A stretch of DNA of 11,973 bases from Spirochaetaceae bacterium (lineage in GTDB: Bacteria > Spirochaetota > Spirochaetia > B11-G9): NCBI GenBank assembly GCA_030633365.1, contig DAOVSY010000051.1, positions 1 through 11,973 on the forward strand. Reading direction: 5' to 3'. The notes beneath the pieces are model-generated. The model did no database searches. It saw only the letters and a list, made by a program, of their open reading frames with translations, and was not told the DNA's origin. This document shows positions 7,035-11,973 of this stretch, piece after piece (position 1 is the first letter of the stretch; every line of letters starts with the position of its first letter). The position numbers were made by a program, and so were the translations under genes.

Positions 7035-7561
7035 TTTTTTTTCAGAAAACGAGGTTCACCCTGAATAACAAAGTCTGAAGAACTGGGCAGCTGAATAAAA
7101 AACTCCACAGGTTCATCATGAATATCAAAATAAGCCAATAGCTTTTCAACATTATCTACAGGTATATCCATTGGATACTTTTCAGAATCAATAGAATTAT
7201 ATCTTATAGAAAACAAATTATCATTTTGAGGAATTGCAAGGAAAATACTAACTCCCAGAACTGCAATAAAAATAAATGACAGGCTTATCTTTAAAGATGG
7301 AGATAGAACAAAAGCTCTATGCCAAAAATCAAGACCTTTAGCAGTGGAAGTTGAATGAGAAAGTCTTGTCCAAACTGCTTCCTTAGTAAAAGGATTAGTG
7401 CCTAAATCTGATTTTTTTAATTGATTTTTAATAGATTCAAAAGAATTTGCTTCATCTCTGCATCCACTGCACATCTTAAGATGCTCTTTTATAATTAAAA
7501 GTTGTGAATTATCCAGTTCACTATCGATATACGCCGAAAGAGTCTGTCTGTCAAAACACAT
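7031..7561 (-). CDS. Zinc-type transmembrane anti-sigma factor
   Basis: The 176-residue protein has an N-terminal zinc anti-sigma motif, HLKMCSGC (His27, Cys31, Cys34, the Hx3CxxC pattern), preceded by LSAYIDSELD, typical of anti-sigma factors that bind ECF sigma factors. A single membrane segment lies at about 91-110 (LKISLSFIFIAVLGVSIFLA), followed by about 65 residues that should face outside. It starts inside the sigma gene with an 11-bp overlap and has a good ribosome site (GGGAG, 6 nt before the ATG). The family's role is to hold the sigma factor inactive at the membrane until a signal frees it. The external domain shows no family I know, so the signal cannot be named. Cys2 could add a metal ligand, but this is uncertain. 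Confidence 0.88.
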   Translation of the reverse strand: MCFDRQTLSAYIDSELDNSQLLIIKEHLKMCSGCRDEANSFESIKNQLKKSDLGTNPFTKEAVWTRLSHSTSTAKGLDFWHRAFVLSPSLKISLSFIFIAVLGVSIFLAIPQNDNLFSIRYNSIDSEKYPMDIPVDNVEKLLAYFDIHDEPVEFFIQLPSSSDFVIQGEPRFLKKK

Positions 7562-8078
7562 TAAGATCTCCCAAATTTAACTTCTTTTCCAATAAAACCC
7601 TCGCTCTGTAAACACGTATTTTTACATTGTTTTCAGAAATATGTAAGATTTTTCCAATTTCTTTATAGTTTAACTCTCCATATTCCTTAAGAATTAAAAC
7701 TGATCTATATTTAACAGGAAGATTATCCAGTGCTTCTTTAACCAGAGCAACAGTTTCCTCTTTTACAAGGTCATCCTGACTATCTTCCTGAACCTGGGGA
7801 CCATCCTGTTTTATTTTGTCTACTGCACTTACTTCCCTGAATTTTCTTTTACGATAATTAAATGCCAGATTTTTTGCGACTCTTATCAGCCAATATCTAC
7901 TCTCGTTAATATTGGAAATAGGAACACTTTTATTATAATATCGTATAAAAGCTTCCTGACAAAGGTCTTCTGCAATATTCCGGTCTCTTATTATGTTAAA
8001 TACAACTTTAAAAAGAACCGGAAAAACCTCATCGTAAACATCCCGAAAAGTATACGATTGCTCTTCCCCTATGTCCAT
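7551..8078 (-). CDS. ECF (sigma-24 type) RNA polymerase sigma factor
   Basis: The 175-residue length is normal for an ECF sigma factor. Region 2 spans about 18-82, with RDRNIAEDLCQEAFIRYYNK for core binding and RYWLIRVAKNLAFNYRKRK for -10 recognition. Region 4 spans about 112-163, with the helix-turn-helix YKEIGKILHISENNVKIRVY. It directs RNA polymerase to a small set of promoters and is presumably controlled by the anti-sigma factor encoded next. The ATG lies 24 nt after the cysS stop, with no clear ribosome site (upstream TTCAATGTTGTTTAT) and an in-frame TAA at the cysS stop, so no longer start is available. Expression may depend on read-through and coupling from cysS. It is probably the counterpart of T. 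pallidum TP0092 (from memory). I could not identify its target promoters. Confidence 0.93.
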   Translation of the reverse strand: MDIGEEQSYTFRDVYDEVFPVLFKVVFNIIRDRNIAEDLCQEAFIRYYNKSVPISNINESRYWLIRVAKNLAFNYRKRKFREVSAVDKIKQDGPQVQEDSQDDLVKEETVALVKEALDNLPVKYRSVLILKEYGELNYKEIGKILHISENNVKIRVYRARVLLEKKLNLGDLNVF

Positions 8079-8102
8079 ATAAACAACATTGAAAGAATTA
8101 AG

Positions 8103-9524
8103 TTACACATTTATTGACCACTCTGTTCCGGAAGGCGTATCTTTAATAGCAAATCCCTTTGAAAGAAGAAGATCCCGAAGTTCGTCTGCCTTTTTCCAGT
8201 CTTTTTCGGATCTTGCTCTATTTCTCAAATCAATAAGATTTTTAATCTCAGGATCAAGATCATCTTCTTTTTTTCCTTCAGGAACAGATAGATTTTCCAG
8301 ATCAAAGCCAAGAATCCTGTCAAAATCATATACTACCAAAAGCTTATCTTCTGAACTCAATTTACTGTCTTTTAACATAAGCCAAAGATCTGCCAAAACC
8401 ATAGGAGTATTAAGATCATTGGAAATATGATCCTGGAATTTAGCAATATATTCTCTTGCAAGATTACCTGCACTACCTGACGGTTGATTTTTAGTCTCTT
8501 TTTTAAGTTGGATAACTCTGTCAAAAAGGTTCTCTCTTGCAGATTTGGCAGAAGTAAGAGATTCTACTGTAAACTGAAGCTGTGATCGATAATGGCCGCC
8601 TAAGGAAAAATATCGATAATCCAGAGGATCAAACCCATCTTCAATTAAAGAATCCAGGGTAAGAAAATTGCCTTGAGATTTTGCCATTTTCCCTTTGTTC
8701 ATTATAAGAAATTCGTTATGCATCCAGTAATTGACCCATTTTTTTCCGGTTGCAGCTTCTGATTGAGCAATTTCATTTGTATGATGTATGGAGATATGAT
8801 CGATTCCTCCACAATGAATATCAAACTGATCACCAAGATATTTCATACTCATAGCAGAACATTCCAAATGCCAGCCTGGATATCCCCTTCCCCAGGGGCT
8901 GTCCCATTGCATTGCCTGATTCTCAAATTTTGAGTTTGTAAACCATAATACAAAATCATGTGCATTTCTTTTATTGGGGTCCACTGCAACCCTGGCTCCG
9001 GCAGTCAGGTCCTGACGATCTCTAAGAGCAAGTTTCCCATAATCAGGAAATTTATCTATATCAAAATAAACATTTCCAGCTGATTCATAGGTATACCCCT
9101 TACTCTCTAGTCTTTTTATTAAATCTATCATCTCTTTAATATGATCTGTTGCTTTAGGACTGACAGTTGGGCGAAGAATATTTAGATTATCTATATCATT
9201 AAAAAATGCTTCTGTAAAAAATTTAGAAATATCCCATACAGATTTACCTGATTCTCTGGAACTTTTTACCATTTTATCTTCACCGTCATCATTGTCATCT
9301 GTAAGATGGCCAACATCGGTAATATTAACTACATGATTAACTTTGTATCCTGCGTATTCCAATGTTCGACGAAGTATATCATCAAAAAGATAAGCTCTAA
9401 GATTCCCTATATGCGCATAATTATAGACAGTAGGGCCACAACAGTACATTTTTACTACACCATTTTCTATAGTATTAAAATTCTCTACAACCCTGCCCAT
9501 GGTATTAAAAAAACGTAGTTTCAC
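8103..9524 (-). CDS. cysS: Cysteinyl-tRNA synthetase
   Basis: This class I aminoacyl-tRNA synthetase joins cysteine to tRNA(Cys) using ATP, in the cytoplasm. At 473 residues it is close to the E. coli enzyme (461). The HIGH motif is HIGN (38-41) in CGPTVYNYAHIGN, and the KMSKS motif is KMAKS (279-283). The zinc site that selects cysteine is complete: Cys29, Cys222 (HLECSAMS), His247 and Glu251 (ISIHHTNE), with the spacing of the E. coli ligands. The start is GTG at 9524-9522, with an AGGGG ribosome site. It diverges from murB over 45 bp and is the likely first gene of the operon carrying the ECF sigma cluster. Confidence 0.97.
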   Translation of the reverse strand: MKLRFFNTMGRVVENFNTIENGVVKMYCCGPTVYNYAHIGNLRAYLFDDILRRTLEYAGYKVNHVVNITDVGHLTDDNDDGEDKMVKSSRESGKSVWDISKFFTEAFFNDIDNLNILRPTVSPKATDHIKEMIDLIKRLESKGYTYESAGNVYFDIDKFPDYGKLALRDRQDLTAGARVAVDPNKRNAHDFVLWFTNSKFENQAMQWDSPWGRGYPGWHLECSAMSMKYLGDQFDIHCGGIDHISIHHTNEIAQSEAATGKKWVNYWMHNEFLIMNKGKMAKSQGNFLTLDSLIEDGFDPLDYRYFSLGGHYRSQLQFTVESLTSAKSARENLFDRVIQLKKETKNQPSGSAGNLAREYIAKFQDHISNDLNTPMVLADLWLMLKDSKLSSEDKLLVVYDFDRILGFDLENLSVPEGKKEDDLDPEIKNLIDLRNRARSEKDWKKADELRDLLLSKGFAIKDTPSGTEWSINV

Positions 9525-9530
9525 AAAAAT

Positions 9531-9535
9531 CCCCT
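9531..9535 (-). promoter_or_regulatory. Ribosome site supporting the cysS GTG start
   Basis: AGGGG on the minus strand lies 6 nt before the GTG at 9524-9522. With MKLRFFNTMG a normal N-terminus for the family, it supports this start over the in-frame ATG further in. Confidence 0.7.
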
Positions 9536-9563
9536 GTTAATAATTATTCTTTTCTCATATTAT
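9534..9563 (+). promoter_or_regulatory. Candidate murB promoter with a start-codon transcription start
   Basis: TATTAT (9558-9563) is the candidate -10; the -35 is weak (CTGTTA, 9534-9539, 18-bp spacer). Transcription would begin about 7 nt after the -10, which is the GTG at 9570, giving a leaderless messenger. The lack of any ribosome site before that GTG fits this. Confidence 0.35.
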
Positions 9564-9564
9564 A
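9559..9564 (-). promoter_or_regulatory. Candidate -10 box of cysS
   Basis: TATAAT on the minus strand lies 34 nt upstream of the cysS GTG. The matching -35 position falls inside the murB reading frame and is poor (ACGTAC with a 17-bp spacer). It shares bases with the plus-strand -10 proposed for murB, so the two promoters would overlap and compete. Confidence 0.4.
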
Positions 9565-9569
9565 AGTAT

Positions 9570-10502
9570 GTGGAAAATAATGTACGTAATAAACTGGAAA
9601 AAATCAATATCAGAGGAAAAATCTTAAGAGATATTCCAATGTTTATGCATACTACATTTAAAACCGGCGGTAAGGCTGATTTTTATGCAGTTGCTGAATG
9701 TTATGAAGATATTATCAAACTACTCAATTTTGCTGAAATGTATTCTGTTCCTGTCTTTATTCTTGGAGGAGGAGCAAACATCCTTGTATCAGATAAAGGG
9801 ATACGTGGATTAGTAATAGATATGAAAGATATATCAAAAATCAGTTTTAATAATAATAGATGTTCTGCCCAGGCAGGATTTTCTGTAAGTGATCTGGCAA
9901 AAGCTGCTGCAGAAAATGACCTGAGTGGCCTTGATTTTATATACGGTATGCCTGGAAGTGTTGGAGGGGCAGTCTGGATGAATGCCCGGTGCTATGATGT
10001 ATCAATTTCTGATATTCTAATAAGTGTAGATTATCTTGATAATAATCTGGAAATTAAATCTCTAAAAGATACAGATTTAACTAAAAATTTTTCATACAAA
10101 CATTCTCCATTCCAAAATTCCAGTAATGTAATTCTATCTGCAACTTTTAAACTTGAGAAAGGAAATAAGAAGAGTATTTGGAATAAAATGGAGCAGCATA
10201 AAAATGACAGAGAGAACAAAGGCCATTACAAATACCCAAGTGCAGGTTCAGTTTTTAAAAACAACAGATCTTTTGGAAAACCTACAGGGGCTATTATAGA
10301 CTCTCTAGGACTAAAAGGTTACTCCAGAGGAGAAGCAGAAATAGCAAAATTCCACGGTAATATTATTGTTAATAAAGGACATGCCAGATCAGAAGATATT
10401 AGAAATATAATTAATTATACTCAAAAAGAAGTAGATAAAAAACTCGGACTAAAGCTGGAACCTGAAATTCAGTTTATTGGTGACTGGGGGCAGGTAGTAT
10501 GA
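9570..10502 (+). CDS. murB: UDP-N-acetylenolpyruvoylglucosamine reductase (MurB)
   Basis: MurB reduces UDP-GlcNAc-enolpyruvate to UDP-MurNAc with NADPH and FAD, an early cytoplasmic step of peptidoglycan synthesis. FAD-binding signatures are TTFKTGGKADF (28-38), ILGGGANILVSD (64-75) and GMPGSVGGAVWMNA (126-139). The catalytic Ser227 lies in YPSAGSVFKN and the catalytic Glu299 in LEPEIQFIG. The usual YRxS motif reads YKHS, with Lys177 where most family members have Arg, and the usual MNAGAYGGE region reads MNARCYDVS. The length of 310 residues fits the type II form. The start is GTG at 9570 with no recognisable ribosome site, and no other in-frame start fits the family N-terminus. It overlaps mgtE by ATGA, so the two are co-transcribed. 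Confidence 0.95.
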   Translation: MENNVRNKLEKINIRGKILRDIPMFMHTTFKTGGKADFYAVAECYEDIIKLLNFAEMYSVPVFILGGGANILVSDKGIRGLVIDMKDISKISFNNNRCSAQAGFSVSDLAKAAAENDLSGLDFIYGMPGSVGGAVWMNARCYDVSISDILISVDYLDNNLEIKSLKDTDLTKNFSYKHSPFQNSSNVILSATFKLEKGNKKSIWNKMEQHKNDRENKGHYKYPSAGSVFKNNRSFGKPTGAIIDSLGLKGYSRGEAEIAKFHGNIIVNKGHARSEDIRNIINYTQKEVDKKLGLKLEPEIQFIGDWGQVV

Positions 10503-11845
10503 GTTCATGGATTGAACATCTAAGAGAATACGAAGAAATTTTGGAGCCCCTTAGATTAAGGGAATTACTGGAAGATATAGATATAGTTGAACTTACAGAA
10601 GAATGGCGTATATTATCAGACGAAGAAGAAACCCTTGTCTTTCTCCATCTTCCTATGGAAACAAAACTGGATCTTATTACAGAACTGACGGATCCTCAAC
10701 AGGAAAGAATTCTTCACACTTTATCGGAGCAAAATAAAAAAGAACTGTTTAAAGAGATGGAACCCGATGACCTTGTTGATATTGTTCAAAGTGTAAATCC
10801 TGAAGTTCGGAACACAGTCTGGGAGAGCCTTAGTGATGAAGTAAAAAGAGAAACTCTTTTTCTCCTGCGATTTGATGAGGATGATGCAGCCGGCTTAATG
10901 AACCCCAGATATCTGGCTATAAGATCATCAATCAAAATATCTCAGGCCCTTGACTTTATTCGTAAAAATGCAGAAAAGGTTGAATTTTTATATAACATTT
11001 ATGTTCTGGATAATCTTCAAAGGCTTATTGGTATAGTTTCTGTACAGGATATTTTATCTGCAGATGATGATAAACATATTTCCGAAATAATGGATGATAA
11101 AGTAATTTCGGTACGTGAAGATACAGACCAGGAAGAAGCGGTAAAAATTCTGGAAGCCAACGATTTAGTATCCTTGCCAGTTGTAGATCAGAACAATGTC
11201 CTTCTTGGAGACATTACCTTTGATGATGCTTTAGATGTTATTAGAGAAGAACAGACAGAAGATGTTTATAAAATGGGTGCTATGTCCGGAGAGGCAGAAA
11301 GCTACATGACAACTTCTATCTGGGGACTGGTTAAAAAAAGAGTCCCATGGCTGATTGTTCTGCTCCTGGTAGGAACAATAACAACTAATGTTCTTCATCA
11401 TTATGAAGGGGTCATATTAAGTGCAGCATTTTTATTTATATTTATGCCTGTTATAACCCAGACAGGAGGAAATGCAGGGAGTCAATCCTCTACGCTGATG
11501 ATTCGCGGTCTTGCCACTGGAGAAATTCAGTTTAGGGAGATTGGGGTTATTATGTTTAAGGAGCTTCTGGTTGGAATTATGATGGGTATTATTACAGGAG
11601 TAGTTATAATTTTGCGAAGTATTGTTCTGCCCCCTGGTATCGGAATTGATCAGGGACTTATTATAGGGTCCTCTCTAATTTTTGTTGTCCTTATAAGCAA
11701 TATGATTGGGACTCTGGCTCCTCTTCTTATTCACAGAATGGGTTATGATCCTACTGTTATGTCCGGGCCGTTAATGGCAACTGTAATTGATGTTGCAGGG
11801 TTGTCAATATATTTTGAAATTGCACGGTTTTTTCTAAAGATATAG
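10499..11845 (+). CDS. mgtE: MgtE-family magnesium transporter
   Basis: MgtE is a dimeric inner-membrane Mg2+ channel that closes when its cytoplasmic domains bind Mg2+. The 448 residues match the family. Residues about 15-130 form the helical N domain (ELFKEMEPDDLVDIVQSV), about 135-198 and 200-255 the two CBS domains (IGIVSVQDIL; SLPVVDQNNVLLGDITFDD), and about 280-447 five membrane helices. The signature QTGGNAGSQSS (321-331) and RGLATGEI are present, as is the pore aspartate Asp431 (TVIDVAGL), which corresponds by alignment to Asp432 of the Thermus protein. Acidic residues in the N and CBS domains fit Mg2+ sensing. The ATG overlaps the murB stop by 4 bp. There is no room for an M-box riboswitch upstream. 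Pairing with murB seems to be a shared-transcript arrangement rather than a pathway link. Confidence 0.96.
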   Translation: MSSWIEHLREYEEILEPLRLRELLEDIDIVELTEEWRILSDEEETLVFLHLPMETKLDLITELTDPQQERILHTLSEQNKKELFKEMEPDDLVDIVQSVNPEVRNTVWESLSDEVKRETLFLLRFDEDDAAGLMNPRYLAIRSSIKISQALDFIRKNAEKVEFLYNIYVLDNLQRLIGIVSVQDILSADDDKHISEIMDDKVISVREDTDQEEAVKILEANDLVSLPVVDQNNVLLGDITFDDALDVIREEQTEDVYKMGAMSGEAESYMTTSIWGLVKKRVPWLIVLLLVGTITTNVLHHYEGVILSAAFLFIFMPVITQTGGNAGSQSSTLMIRGLATGEIQFREIGVIMFKELLVGIMMGIITGVVIILRSIVLPPGIGIDQGLIIGSSLIFVVLISNMIGTLAPLLIHRMGYDPTVMSGPLMATVIDVAGLSIYFEIARFFLKI

Positions 11846-11906
11846 GGCGTTTTAATAATATATTTTTACGTTATCCTTGAAACCCTCTGTTGTTTTTATT
11901 TTAATA
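11846..11906 (+). other. Short gap after mgtE without a visible terminator
   Basis: The sequence between the mgtE stop and the next promoter is AT-rich. I find no GC-rich hairpin followed by a T run, so mgtE transcription may end by another route or continue into the next gene. Confidence 0.4.
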
Positions 11907-11915
11907 TGGTATAAT
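11907..11915 (+). promoter_or_regulatory. Extended -10 promoter
   Basis: TG (11907-11908), one base, then a perfect TATAAT (11910-11915) form an extended -10. The -35 at 17 bp is weak (CTGTTG), which extended -10 promoters tolerate. The predicted transcription start is about 11922, exactly the A of the next ATG. Confidence 0.6.
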
Positions 11916-11921
11916 ATCAGC

Positions 11922-11973
11922 ATGATTAACCAAATGGATCGCAGTAAAATTATCATCTCAAATCATAAAGAAC
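11922..11973 (+). CDS. Start of a gene cut by the window edge, possibly leaderless
   Basis: The frame from the ATG at 11922 is open to the window end, encoding MINQMDRSKIIISNHKE. No ribosome site precedes this ATG or the in-frame ATG at 11934. The perfect extended -10 six bases upstream makes a leaderless messenger plausible. Seventeen codons are too few to name a family. Confidence 0.4.
   Translation, partial: MINQMDRSKIIISNHKE

Noticed and set aside
8089..8430. Plus-strand frame rich in Ser, Phe and Arg
   Set aside because: It is antisense to the end of cysS and its composition is that of a shadow frame.
10454..10498. Possible Mg2+ riboswitch (M-box) before mgtE
   Set aside because: mgtE overlaps murB by 4 bp, so there is no untranslated leader to hold one.
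1..11973. Mobile elements, CRISPR arrays, tRNA or rRNA genes
   Set aside because: I saw no transposase or integrase motifs, spaced direct repeats, cloverleaf-like segments or rRNA-like sequence.

Overview
The window looks like a stretch of an AT-rich spirochaete chromosome. The reasons are the AT-rich, promoter-dense intergenic DNA, a regulator with two cyclic-nucleotide domains, spirochaete-style secreted proteins with transglutaminase folds, a loose lipobox (LFFVTC), and the clustering of murB, cysS, an ECF sigma factor and a cNMP-binding protein. From memory and unchecked, this cluster resembles the TP0089-TP0093 region of Treponema pallidum. I see no mobile elements, CRISPR arrays, tRNA or rRNA genes.

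Left half, minus strand, reading from high to low coordinates: cysS (8103-9524), then an ECF sigma factor, a zinc-type anti-sigma factor, a small exported protein of unknown family, and a membrane-anchored IPT/TIG plus transglutaminase-fold protein (4927-6549). The last four genes all overlap (11, 4 and 4 bp), and the sigma gene begins 24 nt after cysS, so they probably form one operon. After 139 bp with likely promoters comes a Crp-like regulator with two cNMP-binding domains (3555-4787). After another 252 bp, holding a perfect 25-bp AT palindrome, come two overlapping genes: an exported protein that joins a possible outer-membrane barrel, a transglutaminase domain and TPR repeats (1251-3302), and a lipoprotein with two FN3-like repeats and a YWTD propeller that runs off the left edge (1-1263).

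Right side, plus strand: murB (9570-10502) diverges from cysS across only 45 bp and overlaps mgtE (10499-11845) by 4 bp. A strong extended -10 promoter at 11907-11915 then leads into a gene cut by the right edge.

How the parts may fit (inference): the sigma/anti-sigma pair with two exported partners looks like an envelope-sensing unit. The transglutaminase-fold partner has alanine where the catalytic cysteine should be, so it is more likely a binding or sensing protein than an enzyme. The second transglutaminase-like protein keeps Cys and His. murB makes a peptidoglycan precursor, so the neighbourhood has an envelope theme. The most notable points are the catalytically dead transglutaminase in the sigma operon, the cNMP regulator with one degenerate and one intact nucleotide pocket, and two genes whose start codons sit where transcription is predicted to begin.
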